DNA of 61,558 nt from Methylophilaceae bacterium (GCA_947451235.1 CANFZA010000001.1:72991-134548), one strand, 5' to 3'. Counted from the first letter of the stretch, positions 37,965-47,420 are shown. Numbers and translations are program-made. Notes: generated by a model from the sequence alone, not told the origin.

Positions 37965-39233
37965 CTAGTGAGCTGACAAAGCTATCACTTGCAAACCGTC
38001 TTTCAGGGTATTCCACACTAAAAATGGCTGATTATTTTTAGCCAATAATTGTGGATAATCGGCTTTATCTGCAGGACTTCCAAGGGTGCTAGCAATAACT
38101 TTGGCATCACCCCAGTTTCTACCACCATCATCTGAAAACAAACCCATAATCATGTTCTTGGTAACGACATCTTTAGTGTCAGTTTCACGCCAGACTAACC
38201 ACACTTTATCACCCAGGCTTAGTAAGGCTGGGTGCCCCGCTTGCTTGCTATGATCGCCAAATTTTTTGGCTGGTGAAGAAACCCAAGCCTCACCATCCAT
38301 ACGGGCATAAAATAAACTGGCTTTTTTACCAGACTCATCATTGCCGCCATCAAACCACGCCATGTGATAACCCCACCAATTTTTGCCCTCGCCACCTGCA
38401 GCCAAAGCCGCACCATGATGCGGGCAACCCTCCACTTTCCAGCGACCAAATGTTGCACGCTTCACTATTGGTGCTTGACCAAGTTTGGCAGGAATCTCCG
38501 CAATCATGTGGTCGCGCTCGCTACCTTCAAACACATGGCGCCACATGGCAACCACCGTACCATCTGGCTTATTAGCAAAGGCAATACGGCAACATTCACA
38601 ACTGCTATCTGCCAACTTTTGTTCGGGGGCAAAGCTTGCGCCTTGATTGCTAGAAACTGCATAATAAATTGCCGCGCCTTCGTAAGGTTTACCAGTTGCT
38701 TTAGCGACGATTAAATCGCGCTTATCCACCCACGACACAGTAATGGTGCCATTGGCCGCTACATTGAGCGCATCAAATCTGTGGGTAATTTCAGCACGGT
38801 CTTGATGCACAATGACTGGCGCTTCAAAAGTTTTACCACCATTAATTGAGCGTGAAAACCACACATAACCGCTGAAGGGCTTCGCCAATGCCTGAGTCCA
38901 AGTAAGGTAAATATTACCTTCTGGGCCTATGGCAATTTTCGGGCGCGCTTCACCATCTGCGGCTATTTTTTGAGCGATGGGGTTAATGTTGATTGCTTTA
39001 GAAAAATGCTGACCTAAATCAGTGCTGACATCCACTTTCACAAATTCGCCATTGCTACTGACGCGCCATAACTTACCCGTGGCATCAAATGCCACACTAA
39101 TCGCTAATGTAGACTTTGTTGCAGACTTTTCCGTGTGATCGTGCCCTTCATGCGCTTGTGCCAAGAAGGAAAATCCGACTAAGAGCGTTGTACAAAGTAC
39201 CAATAAATTTTTCAATAGCTTTTTCATGCGCAC
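37965..39233 (-). CDS. Exported BNR-repeat (sialidase-like beta-propeller) protein with metal-type motifs
   Basis: A 422-residue protein with a signal peptide (FSFLAQA) followed directly by the His/Asp-rich HEGHDH. The body has repeated Asp-box-like units (SRSINGGKTFEA, SNQGASFAPE, SDDGGRNWGDA) that give a six-bladed propeller as in sialidases. Catalytic sialidase residues were not identified. Two Cys/His clusters, SCECCR (about residue 215) and GCPHHG (about 270), and the N-terminal His patch suggest copper or other metal binding. It starts divergently from the beta-barrel gene at 39365, with a RegA-type box between them. Confidence 0.75.
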   Translation of the reverse strand: MRMKKLLKNLLVLCTTLLVGFSFLAQAHEGHDHTEKSATKSTLAISVAFDATGKLWRVSSNGEFVKVDVSTDLGQHFSKAININPIAQKIAADGEARPKIAIGPEGNIYLTWTQALAKPFSGYVWFSRSINGGKTFEAPVIVHQDRAEITHRFDALNVAANGTITVSWVDKRDLIVAKATGKPYEGAAIYYAVSSNQGASFAPEQKLADSSCECCRIAFANKPDGTVVAMWRHVFEGSERDHMIAEIPAKLGQAPIVKRATFGRWKVEGCPHHGAALAAGGEGKNWWGYHMAWFDGGNDESGKKASLFYARMDGEAWVSSPAKKFGDHSKQAGHPALLSLGDKVWLVWRETDTKDVVTKNMIMGLFSDDGGRNWGDAKVIASTLGSPADKADYPQLLAKNNQPFLVWNTLKDGLQVIALSAH

Positions 39234-39291
39234 GATATTACTCTAATTTCTAGCAGTCATTCAATGCATTAATGATGAATAAAAACGGTCT

Positions 39292-39306
39292 GCGGCAATA
39301 TGCCAC
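39292..39306. promoter_or_regulatory. RegA/PrrA-type box
   Basis: GCGGC-AATAT-GCCAC fits the half-site plan GCGRC-N5-GNCRC, the same as the two sites next to regB. It sits 59 bases before the BNR-protein start and about 70 bases before the beta-barrel start. Confidence 0.6.
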
Positions 39307-39335
39307 ATGTACAGCATCCGGTGGGCTCTTTATAA

Positions 39336-39350
39336 TTATGACAATCATAA
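39336..39350. promoter_or_regulatory. 15-bp dyad, possible operator
   Basis: TTATGA-CAA-TCATAA, a perfect 6-bp inverted repeat just before the beta-barrel start codon. The binding protein is unknown. Confidence 0.4.
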
Positions 39351-39364
39351 AATTAAGAAAATAA

Positions 39365-40333
39365 GTGCCCATCATGAACGTAAAGCTCAACAGACAAAAC
39401 GCACTTGCCGTGCTAGCTATTTCAACCCTTGCTTACGCAAGCCCATCATTAGCCTGTTCAAGCTGCGGTTGTACACTTAATTCAGACTGGACCACACAAG
39501 GCATTGCTACTGGCACAGGCACGCGCTTCGACATTCGTTTTGACTATTTCAAACAAAATGATTATCGTAGTGGCACAAAATCTGCGAGTCGGGCAGATGT
39601 GCAAGCTTCAGGCAACGAAGTTCAAGACACCACCATTAATCGCAACCTGACTTTAGGCATAGATCACAGCTTTAACCAAGACTGGGCGATAAGTGCACAA
39701 TTGCCGATATTCAGCCGCTCGCATGGCACTTATGAAAACTATCCTGACCAAGATTCCATCATTAGCTCATCGTCAAAAGGCATAGGTGATTTACGCATCA
39801 CCGGTCGTTACCAAGGCCTGAGTGCTGACCACAGCAACGGCATTACGCTAGGTTTAAAACTACCTACCGGTGAAACCAACGATACATTTAAAAATGGCGC
39901 AACACTAGATAGAGGCTTGCAACTAGGCACAGGCACAACAGATTTATTGTTAGGCGGCTACCATTTTGGCAACATTAATCGCGACTGGGATTATTTTGCA
40001 CAAGCTACCTTACAAATTGCACTAAACACGCACAATGAATTTCGTCCGGGTAATGGCTTAAATGCTAGTGCTGGTGTGCGCTATATGGGTTTTGAAACAT
40101 TTATTCCACAATTGCAGTTGAACACAAGAATTGAAAAACGTGAGTCTGGCGCACAAGCCGACATTGCCAATAGCGGTGCTACTTTGCTATACATTAGCCC
40201 TGGCATCACAGCGCCTATCAACAAACAACTGCAAGCATTTGGATTCTTACAAGTGCCGATTTATCAGCGCGTAAACGGCTACCAAATTGAACCTGACTTG
40301 CTTCTTTCTGCAGGTTTGCGTTATAGCTTCTAG
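39365..40333 (+). CDS. Outer-membrane beta-barrel protein with N-terminal CSSCGC motif
   Basis: A 322-residue exported protein. The signal peptide (LAVLAISTLAYASPSLA) is followed at once by CSSCGCTLNSDW, after which the chain has the alternating pattern and terminal Phe (SAGLRYSF) of an outer-membrane barrel, resembling MetA-pathway/transporter-type barrels. The Cys-rich head could bind a metal; if the first Cys is lipidated the protein would be a lipoprotein, but the lipobox is poor. GTG at 39365 or ATG at 39374 may be the start. It is divergent from the BNR-repeat protein and convergent with the TlpA-like gene. Confidence 0.75.
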   Translation: MPIMNVKLNRQNALAVLAISTLAYASPSLACSSCGCTLNSDWTTQGIATGTGTRFDIRFDYFKQNDYRSGTKSASRADVQASGNEVQDTTINRNLTLGIDHSFNQDWAISAQLPIFSRSHGTYENYPDQDSIISSSSKGIGDLRITGRYQGLSADHSNGITLGLKLPTGETNDTFKNGATLDRGLQLGTGTTDLLLGGYHFGNINRDWDYFAQATLQIALNTHNEFRPGNGLNASAGVRYMGFETFIPQLQLNTRIEKRESGAQADIANSGATLLYISPGITAPINKQLQAFGFLQVPIYQRVNGYQIEPDLLLSAGLRYSF

Positions 40334-40347
40334 TCTGAGAATATTTA

Positions 40348-40373
40348 ACCGCTACTTTTCCTCAAGTAGCGGT
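40348..40373. terminator. Shared terminator hairpin
   Basis: ACCGCTACTT, 6-base loop, AAGTAGCGGT, 10-bp perfect arms between two convergent genes. It overlaps the last codons of the TlpA-like gene. Confidence 0.75.
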
Positions 40374-40852
40374 GTGACTATTTTCTCTAGTGACGCCTGA
40401 TCTATACCCGCATCTCCGTACCAACCATCTTTACGGACTATACCTTTGCGATCAATCACAAAGGTCAGCGGCAAACGCCAAATACGCCCGTAGCCCTTAT
40501 GCTGAGTTTCGCGCTCAAACGCCGCATCAAACCCATAAGCTTGCATCACTTCACGCACTTTTGCATCATCAGTAGTTTCATCTAAACTTACCGCTATTAG
40601 CCGTAAACCTTGCGCTTTATGTTGCTGATAATAGCGCTCAAGTGCTGGCATTTCTTGTCTACAAGGCGAACACCAACTAGCCCAAAAATTAATGATGACG
40701 ACTTGCCCTTTGGCAGACTCTAAGGAAAACGGCTTACCATCGATCAGTTTAGCCGTAAAAGCAGGGGCAAGCTTAGCCTCTTGCACAGCGTAACTTGTGA
40801 TTGGAGTGAAAATGAATAGTGACAATAGCACTAATTTAAAAATAAAAACCAT
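40352..40852 (-). CDS. TlpA-family periplasmic thioredoxin
   Basis: A 166-residue exported thioredoxin-fold protein: N-terminal signal (LFIFTPITSYA), then the TlpA pattern with LAPAFTAKLIDGKPFSLES, FWASWCSPCRQEMPAL (active site CSPC, near residue 65) and the cis-Pro LPLTFVIDRKG. Such proteins reduce disulfides, often in cytochrome c or copper-centre assembly. It converges on the CSSCGC barrel gene, so a role in keeping that Cys head reduced is an inference. Confidence 0.88.
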   Translation of the reverse strand: MVFIFKLVLLSLFIFTPITSYAVQEAKLAPAFTAKLIDGKPFSLESAKGQVVIINFWASWCSPCRQEMPALERYYQQHKAQGLRLIAVSLDETTDDAKVREVMQAYGFDAAFERETQHKGYGRIWRLPLTFVIDRKGIVRKDGWYGDAGIDQASLEKIVTPLLEEK

Positions 40853-41085
40853 GAGTATCTGTTACTGTGTAGTAATGCTTAATATTAGCATAATGATAAC
40901 AATGCAGCCTTATGGTTATTGGGGATTCGTGAGTTCAAGTTCACTTAAAACTAATCGTTAATTGAATGAAGAAAATATTAAATATAATAAATAATTGCCT
41001 ACAAACATCAAGTTTTACTAATACACGCCGATAACAGTTGGTTGGTGTTATTTTTTGGTTTTTGCAATAAGTTGTTATTACATCT

Positions 41086-44000
41086 TTGAATTTAATTAAC
41101 CATGTATTGATAGAGACGCTCAATCTAGTGACGAACTCAAAAAACTTAGATTTACTAAATGCAGTTACGGTTTGTGAGAGCAACCCCAATGAAAAAACCA
41201 GCAGTGCAATTGCCAGCGAACTTAAGCTAGCCACGCGCTTACTTAGTTCATTGCAGGGTGTTGCCATTATTGCTATCAATGCCGAAGGCAATGTGAGTTA
41301 TGCCAACCCTTATGCGCGTGAAATCTTTAATCTTAATTTAGCGCAGATAACGACTGGCTCTGCACAATTACCGAATGCAATCAATAAGCGCATTTCGGCT
41401 GAATTACAGTCATCTACCACTGAATTTGTGTTGCACTACGCTTTGGGCAATGCATTACGCGCGCTCAAAGTGTTTACTTCGTGCGAGACTGACACACCCA
41501 CAAAAAACACCACTTACGTGCTACACATGCACGACATTACCGACCGAGTAAATACCGAAATACAGTTAAAAGACACCGAAAAACTATTACGGAATGTGAT
41601 TGATGCTAGTCCAGATTTCATTAATGTTAAAGATGCGGACAACCGCTGGATAGAAGCCAACAACAGTAGCCTTGCATTGTTTCAGCTGAATACGCAAGAT
41701 TATAAAAACAGAACGGATATCGAACTTTCTGAGCTGTCTGATCCAGCCTTTAAAGAAGCTTTTTCACAATCAAGAATATCAGATGAGCTTACTTGGAGCT
41801 CAGGAAAAGCGACCAGAAATGAAGCTATTATTGCCTTGCCACATGGCGGAGAAAAAATATTAGACGTTATCAAAGTACCGCTATTTAATGATGATGGCAG
41901 TCGCCAAGGCTTAGTAACTTTAGGCCGTGACATTACCGAACGAAAAATTGCTGAAGGTCATTTGCGTGACCGTAGCGCAATATTGGATGTGTTAATTTCG
42001 TGCGATTGGCTACTACATTCTGCCGAGTCATGGGAATCTGTTGCGGACGCAGTATTACAGCAAATATGCCTCACACTGCGCTTTAGTCGTGTCTCAATTC
42101 TGAAAATTGGTGATGTACACAGCTTAGGTACTTCTGCCAGATCTGACCTAATGTATAAATGGGCTGTTCCTAGCCAAGCAAGCATTGACCAAAAGCGCGA
42201 GCCGATTGACTTTGATGATGTACGTCTAAATCGATGGAAAGACTCGCTTAAGCACGGCGACCCTATTTTTGGTGACATCAACAGCTTTCCCAACGTAGAA
42301 GGCAAAATACTGCAACAACATGGCACACAATCCATTGCAATTATCCCGCTCTTTCTAGACAAAGAGTGGTGGGGCAATCTTATTATTGAACGCGCTTATG
42401 GATTAGTGAAAATCACGCCACAAGAACTTGGTGCATTGATGGCGGTAGGCAGATCATTAAGCGTAGCCATTCAGCGAGAAAGTGTTGGGAAACGTCTCAA
42501 CCAAGCCAAAATCGCCTTCGACAGCGCCACCGAAGGCATGATCATTATTGATGATAAAGCAAAAATTACTGCCATTAACAAAGGTTATACCGACATCACT
42601 GGCTTTAGCGAAAATGAAGTACTAGGCTCAATACCAAAAGCACTTCAAACGGATAGGCAAGACTTATGGCGCACCTTATTAGAGCATGATAAATGGTGTG
42701 GTGAAATATCAGATCATCGCAAAAATGGCGAACCATACCAAGTTAGCCTAACGCTGACTGCGGTTAAGAACAAAAAAGGTAAAGTCGTCAATTTTGTGGG
42801 CGTATTTGCGGATATTACCGAGACCAAACGCTCACAAGTTAAACTTTATGAACTGGTTAATCATGACCCGCTGACAGGCTTGCCAAACCGCCGACTACTG
42901 AATGAATTGCTAGAATTTTCTATTCGCCGTGCTGCGCGTGAAAAATACCAAATTGGTCTATTATTTATCGACTTAGATCGTTTTAAAGCCATTAACGATA
43001 GCCTTGGGCACGATGTGGGCGATAAATTACTGAAAGAAGTTTCAACCCGAATTAATCAATCAATACGCGAAAGCGATTTAGTGGCACGCTTGGGTGGTGA
43101 TGAATTCGTGGTCATGGTAGACATGATTAGTCAGGCAGAAGATGCCTCGATTATTGCAAAAAAGATTATTCACGCCCTGCAGATTGAATTTATCATTGAT
43201 GGCAAAGAGATTTTTATTGGCGCCAGCATCGGCATTTCTATGTACCCTAAAGATGGCACGGATGTTGAGCATTTGATAAAAGCCGCCGACATTGCGATGT
43301 ATCAAGTGAAGAACAAAGGCAAGAATCATCATTGCTTCTATTCTGACGACCTAAGCAAAAGTGCACTTGAGCGATTTAATATGGAAAATCAGCTACGCCA
43401 TGCTTTAGATCGCAATCAGTTTGAGGTCTATTACCAGCCGCAAGTATCACTAATTACGGGTGAAATAATAGCCGCAGAAGCCCTAATACGCTGGCACCAC
43501 CCAGAATTAGGATTAGTTTCTCCAGCCAGATTCATCCCAGTCGCTGAAGAAACTGGCTTAATCGTGCAAATAGGTGAGTGGGTACTTAGGCAAACCGCAC
43601 TGCAAGCCATGCGCTGGATTGCTGATGGCCACGCCATACAGTCGATTTCAGTCAACGTTTCTGCTGTGCAAATTATGCGCAGCAATTTTGCCGATACCGT
43701 TTATGGCATGCTCATTGAAACAGACTGTGACCCAAGCATACTTGAGCTTGAGATTACCGAAAGCACTGTCATGCACAACACTGAATATGTGATTGATACC
43801 TTCAACCGTATCAAACAAATGGGGCTTAGGCTAGCCATTGATGATTTTGGTACAGGCTACTCCTCGTTATCGAACCTTAAGCGATTGCCGCTAGATAAAC
43901 TAAAAATAGACCAATCGTTTGTGCGTGGCTTACCTGCTGATTTAGATGATGTCGCCATTGTTAATGCTATTAATGCGATGGCACGTAGTTTGGGCTTTAC

Positions 44001-44163
44001 CGTAATTGCAGAAGGCGTAGAGAACCAAGCGCAAGCAGATTTTTTACAGGAAATAGGTTGCGAAGAAGCACAAGGTTATCTTTACAGCAAGCCTGTCACG
44101 GCAACAGAATTTACAAACTTACTAGCGGTAAAAAGATATGAAGGGCAATCAGATGTCTCCTAA
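41086..44163 (+). CDS. PAS-PAS-GAF-PAS-GGDEF-EAL c-di-GMP turnover protein
   Basis: A 1025-residue soluble protein. Domains: PAS (about 50-150), PAS (about 160-290), GAF (about 300-465), PAS/PAC (about 475-585), GGDEF (about 590-760, intact motif at 670-674) and EAL (about 775-1015, intact EAL with Glu798 and DDFGTGYSS). Both catalytic sites look complete. TTG at 41086 is the longest start; GTG at 41128 (MTNSKNLDLL) is an alternative. It overlaps the HD-GYP gene, so a cyclase/phosphodiesterase and a second phosphodiesterase are made together. Confidence 0.93.
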   Translation: MNLINHVLIETLNLVTNSKNLDLLNAVTVCESNPNEKTSSAIASELKLATRLLSSLQGVAIIAINAEGNVSYANPYAREIFNLNLAQITTGSAQLPNAINKRISAELQSSTTEFVLHYALGNALRALKVFTSCETDTPTKNTTYVLHMHDITDRVNTEIQLKDTEKLLRNVIDASPDFINVKDADNRWIEANNSSLALFQLNTQDYKNRTDIELSELSDPAFKEAFSQSRISDELTWSSGKATRNEAIIALPHGGEKILDVIKVPLFNDDGSRQGLVTLGRDITERKIAEGHLRDRSAILDVLISCDWLLHSAESWESVADAVLQQICLTLRFSRVSILKIGDVHSLGTSARSDLMYKWAVPSQASIDQKREPIDFDDVRLNRWKDSLKHGDPIFGDINSFPNVEGKILQQHGTQSIAIIPLFLDKEWWGNLIIERAYGLVKITPQELGALMAVGRSLSVAIQRESVGKRLNQAKIAFDSATEGMIIIDDKAKITAINKGYTDITGFSENEVLGSIPKALQTDRQDLWRTLLEHDKWCGEISDHRKNGEPYQVSLTLTAVKNKKGKVVNFVGVFADITETKRSQVKLYELVNHDPLTGLPNRRLLNELLEFSIRRAAREKYQIGLLFIDLDRFKAINDSLGHDVGDKLLKEVSTRINQSIRESDLVARLGGDEFVVMVDMISQAEDASIIAKKIIHALQIEFIIDGKEIFIGASIGISMYPKDGTDVEHLIKAADIAMYQVKNKGKNHHCFYSDDLSKSALERFNMENQLRHALDRNQFEVYYQPQVSLITGEIIAAEALIRWHHPELGLVSPARFIPVAEETGLIVQIGEWVLRQTALQAMRWIADGHAIQSISVNVSAVQIMRSNFADTVYGMLIETDCDPSILELEITESTVMHNTEYVIDTFNRIKQMGLRLAIDDFGTGYSSLSNLKRLPLDKLKIDQSFVRGLPADLDDVAIVNAINAMARSLGFTVIAEGVENQAQADFLQEIGCEEAQGYLYSKPVTATEFTNLLAVKRYEGQSDVS

Positions 44164-45466
44164 TCAACCAAGCTTTATTGATGTTGACCAACTATGCGTA
44201 GGTTTATATGTGCATCTAGATTTAGGCTGGATGGACCATCCATTTACGCTTAGCAACTTTAAAATTAAAGATGAAGAGCAAATTACCAAGATCAAAAAAA
44301 CCGGGCTTAAAAGATTACGTTATGACCCAACGCGTAGCGATTTTGAACCCATAGCCTTGCCTAATCATTCCGCAACAGCCATATTATCTTTAACAAAATC
44401 TGCGGATAATGAGCAATCATTACCACCTACTGAAGCGGAGCTTAGCGAAGCCGCTAAATTAGCTTACAAAGCCGCGCGTTTAAATGATTTACATCATGCG
44501 ATTGATGATAGCGAAAAAAAATTCATTGTCGCCAGCGACATTGCCAGACAAGTGACTCGCAATATTTTAACAGCCCCAAAAATCTCTATTGTGCAAGCTG
44601 AATTGATTGTAAATGATATGGTGGATACTGCCCTGACTGAGGGCGACATTGCTATACATGCACTTAATGGCAATCGCTCCAGCGACAGCCATTACCAACA
44701 TTCACTCAATGTGACCGTGCTTGCACTAATGATGGCAAAGTCCATTGAAATGACCAGGGAAGATGCTCGTCTATTAGGCATGGCCGCGCTATTTCATGAC
44801 ATTGGTAAAGTAGAAATTACCGACAAAATCTTAATGAAAAAAGATCCACTGACTACAGCAGAGCAATCTAATTTTGAGTTACATAGTGAAATTGGTGCGC
44901 GCATGGCTAATGAAGTTGGGCTACCCAATAGAATCGCACAAATCATACGACAACATCATGAACACGCCGATTGCTCAGGTTATCCAAACCACTTAAAAGC
45001 GGCGCAAACAGACCCTATTGCCAGGCTAATTGCCATTGTAAATACCTACGACAATTTATGTAACCCGAGTAACAGTTTACTGGCTAAAACACCTTACGAA
45101 GCCTTGGCACACATGTATGCGAATCTACGCTCCAAGCTAGATGAATCGCTACTAAAACGCTTGATTAAATCACTGGGGATTTACCCTCCAGGTAGCATCG
45201 TGCAATTATCTAGCGGCGTTTATGCCGTTGTGATTTCAGTCAATCCAAACAAGCCATTACGTCCATTCGTCATGCTGCACGACCCACTGGCTAGCCGTCG
45301 TGAACCGCTTATTTTAGATCTGCGTGATGAGCCAAATACACATATCAGCATATGCTTACGCCAGAGCCAACTGCCGGCGGATGTGCTTGACTACTTAAAT
45401 CCACGCAAAAGAATCAGTTATTTTATGGATGCAGATTTATTTGCAAATGAAAAGATGGCTGACTAA
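44153..45466 (+). CDS. HD-GYP cyclic-di-GMP phosphodiesterase
   Basis: About 437 residues with an N-terminal DUF3391-type domain (FIDVDQLCVGLYVHLDLGWMDHPF) and an HD-GYP domain (about 165-340): YQHSLNVTVLALMMAKS, FHDIGKVEI, IIRQHHEHADCSGYPNHL. All metal-binding His/Asp and the GYP loop are intact. It converts c-di-GMP to pGpG or GMP. It overlaps the preceding GGDEF-EAL gene. An ATG at 44138 is possible, but the GGG before ATG 44153 favours the latter. Confidence 0.93.
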   Translation: MSPNQPSFIDVDQLCVGLYVHLDLGWMDHPFTLSNFKIKDEEQITKIKKTGLKRLRYDPTRSDFEPIALPNHSATAILSLTKSADNEQSLPPTEAELSEAAKLAYKAARLNDLHHAIDDSEKKFIVASDIARQVTRNILTAPKISIVQAELIVNDMVDTALTEGDIAIHALNGNRSSDSHYQHSLNVTVLALMMAKSIEMTREDARLLGMAALFHDIGKVEITDKILMKKDPLTTAEQSNFELHSEIGARMANEVGLPNRIAQIIRQHHEHADCSGYPNHLKAAQTDPIARLIAIVNTYDNLCNPSNSLLAKTPYEALAHMYANLRSKLDESLLKRLIKSLGIYPPGSIVQLSSGVYAVVISVNPNKPLRPFVMLHDPLASRREPLILDLRDEPNTHISICLRQSQLPADVLDYLNPRKRISYFMDADLFANEKMAD

Positions 45467-45488
45467 ATTTCTAATGTTCAAATCACGA

Positions 45489-45920
45489 TTATTGGCTAAT
45501 TTGACTGATTGAAGGGTCAGTCACAAAGCCGATTTTAACTAGACCGGCTTTAGCGGCCAGAGACATTACCCGCGCCACATTTTCGTAATGTGTTAGCCTA
45601 TCGGCATGAATATGTAGCTCTGGTGGTGTGGGTTTTTTCGCCTCTAAGGCAAAGCGTAAGTCCATCGATTTTTCTGGCAGCTGTTCGCCGTTCCAAAACA
45701 AACGGCCATCTTCACGAATAGACAGTTCAATATGATCTGGCTTGGTAATATTCGGACGACTAGCGGCTTTAGGTAAATCAATTTTCACTGAATTTGTAAG
45801 CAGCGGCGCAGTGATAATAAAAATCACCAGTAACACTAGCATCACGTCTACCAGCGGCACCACATTAATCTCAGCCTTAACCGCATGTTGCTGTTGGCTA
45901 TTAAAACTTCCAAAACTCAC
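45489..45920 (-). CDS. exbD: ExbD, proton-channel subunit of the TonB motor
   Basis: A 143-residue protein with a single N-terminal membrane helix containing the essential Asp (INVVPLVDVMLVLLVIFII) and a periplasmic domain (VKIDLPKA...). It forms the TonB energy motor with ExbB. The start overlaps the exbB stop by 4 bases. It is the last gene of the receptor-tonB-exbB-exbD operon. Confidence 0.94.
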   Translation of the reverse strand: MSFGSFNSQQQHAVKAEINVVPLVDVMLVLLVIFIITAPLLTNSVKIDLPKAASRPNITKPDHIELSIREDGRLFWNGEQLPEKSMDLRFALEAKKPTPPELHIHADRLTHYENVARVMSLAAKAGLVKIGFVTDPSISQISQ

Positions 45921-46654
45921 GATGCATCTCCGACGGACTTCAACTCAGGTCTAAGCATTGGCTTGGTTTTTTCTAACGGCTCATTACCCACCGTCAGCAT
46001 CACAAACAAATCATGTGCAAATGCATCAAGTTTCATTAACCACAAACGGTTGCGGCGGTTAAATGCGTTATAAGCAAAAACGGCCGGAATCGCCACGGCT
46101 AAACCAATCGCCGTCATAATCAGCGCTTCGCCGACTGGCCCAGCCACTTTATCTAACGCGCCTTGACCAGAAACACCAATTTGTACCAAGGCATGATAAA
46201 TGGCCCACACTGTGCCGAACAAACCAATATAAGGCGAAGCTGAACCTGCAGTAGCCAATATCGTCAGGCCATTTTCAGTACGCACCGCTTCTTGGTCTAT
46301 GCCATTACGCAAAGCGCGCGTCATAAATTCAGACATGCCACCCGCTGCCGCCAAATTTTGTAAGCCGTGCCGGTTGGCGTTATTCATGGCGTTAATACCT
46401 TCAGTCGCCAAGCTAGCAAAAGCATTATCAGGTTTATTTTGCTGCAAATTAACGCCTAGCTTTTCAACAGTAACATGCTGGCAAAAAGTGGCTAAAAAAC
46501 GTTCAGCACGCTTTGCCTCAAGAAAATTAGCCAGCCACTTGGTGAAAATTAAATACCAGCTTGCCACTGACAGCAGCAATAAAATAAACAGCACGCCTTT
46601 GCCTATGGTATCTACCTGTGCAACAAAATGCGTAAAACCTAATTCATGCGACAT
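45917..46654 (-). CDS. exbB: ExbB, proton-channel subunit of the TonB motor
   Basis: A 245-residue MotA/TolQ/ExbB protein with three membrane helices (about 18-38, 130-155, 175-200) and the conserved LATAGSASPYIGLFGTVWAIYHAL and VGEALIMTAIGLAVAIPAVFAYN. It starts one base after tonB stops. It is dedicated to the adjacent receptor by operon structure. Confidence 0.94.
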   Translation of the reverse strand: MSHELGFTHFVAQVDTIGKGVLFILLLLSVASWYLIFTKWLANFLEAKRAERFLATFCQHVTVEKLGVNLQQNKPDNAFASLATEGINAMNNANRHGLQNLAAAGGMSEFMTRALRNGIDQEAVRTENGLTILATAGSASPYIGLFGTVWAIYHALVQIGVSGQGALDKVAGPVGEALIMTAIGLAVAIPAVFAYNAFNRRNRLWLMKLDAFAHDLFVMLTVGNEPLEKTKPMLRPELKSVGDAS

Positions 46655-46655
46655 A

Positions 46656-47399
46656 TCAACGTCCTTCTAAAATAAAATCAAATGGTTGCAAAGCAACTGC
46701 TCGAACTGCAGCGCCGTTTTGAGTAGATGGATTACATTGCCAATTTTTTATTGCTGCTAAACCGGCTTCATCCAAGCGCCTATAGCCAGAGCTTGTCACC
46801 ACGCGTGCAGCACTAATATGGCCGCTTTCATCTAATTCTACCCGCAGCACAACCTGCCCCTGCTCATTCTGGCGACGCGATGCAGCAGGGTAATTTGGGA
46901 TAGCTCGTTGCGGGCAAAATATGGATAATTCAGTTGACAAAACCATAGGCGCTGAAGGTTTAGGCACTGAGTCTGCGCTAGCTTTTAGGGTGGTTTCTGC
47001 GGTAAATTCTGATTTTACTTCAGCCATTTTAACTGGCTCAGTCTGCACAGGAGCGATTGGCTCAACTGCAGATGTAGCCAGATTAGTAGACACCAATATT
47101 GATACTGCCTTAGATAAACGCACTGGCGGCAGGTTTGTTAGCTTAACTTTTTTTACTGCCGGCTTTGCTAGCTCAGGCGGTTTTGGTAGCTCATGCTGGT
47201 TTGAAAGCTCAAGTGGCTTTTCTTGTACTTTAGGCAGTTGTAGATTAATCAAATTCACAAATAAAGTAGCGGCCTTTGCAGGTGGCGAAATCAATTTATA
47301 GTGCCACGCGCCAAATATCAGGGCAAGGTGAAGCATCAGCACTAACGCCAAACCCGCTAGCTTAGTTAAATAATCATCCGAAGTTTGAAAAAAATTCAA
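46656..47399 (-). CDS. tonB: TonB energy-transducing protein
   Basis: A 247-residue protein with an N-terminal membrane anchor (LTKLAGLALVLMLHLALIFGAWH), a Pro/Lys/Glu linker and the C-terminal TonB domain (IPNYPAASRRQNEQGQVVLRV ... SGYRRLDEAGLAAIKNW). It connects ExbBD to the outer-membrane receptor. The linker contains an 18-bp x3 in-frame repeat (plus-strand 47167-47220) coding the ELxxP(P)/ELA-type hexapeptides. It lies 21 bases after the receptor gene. Confidence 0.92.
   Translation of the reverse strand: MNFFQTSDDYLTKLAGLALVLMLHLALIFGAWHYKLISPPAKAATLFVNLINLQLPKVQEKPLELSNQHELPKPPELAKPAVKKVKLTNLPPVRLSKAVSILVSTNLATSAVEPIAPVQTEPVKMAEVKSEFTAETTLKASADSVPKPSAPMVLSTELSIFCPQRAIPNYPAASRRQNEQGQVVLRVELDESGHISAARVVTSSGYRRLDEAGLAAIKNWQCNPSTQNGAAVRAVALQPFDFILEGR
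47167..47220 (-). repeat. 18-bp x3 repeat in the TonB linker
   Basis: Plus-strand units GCTAGCTCAGGCGGTTTT, GGTAGCTCATGCTGGTTT and GAAAGCTCAAGTGGCTTT are contiguous and in frame with tonB, extending its periplasm-spanning linker by 6 residues per unit. Confidence 0.85.
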
Positions 47400-47420
47400 C
47401 TCAAGTTCTCACTTACAACT

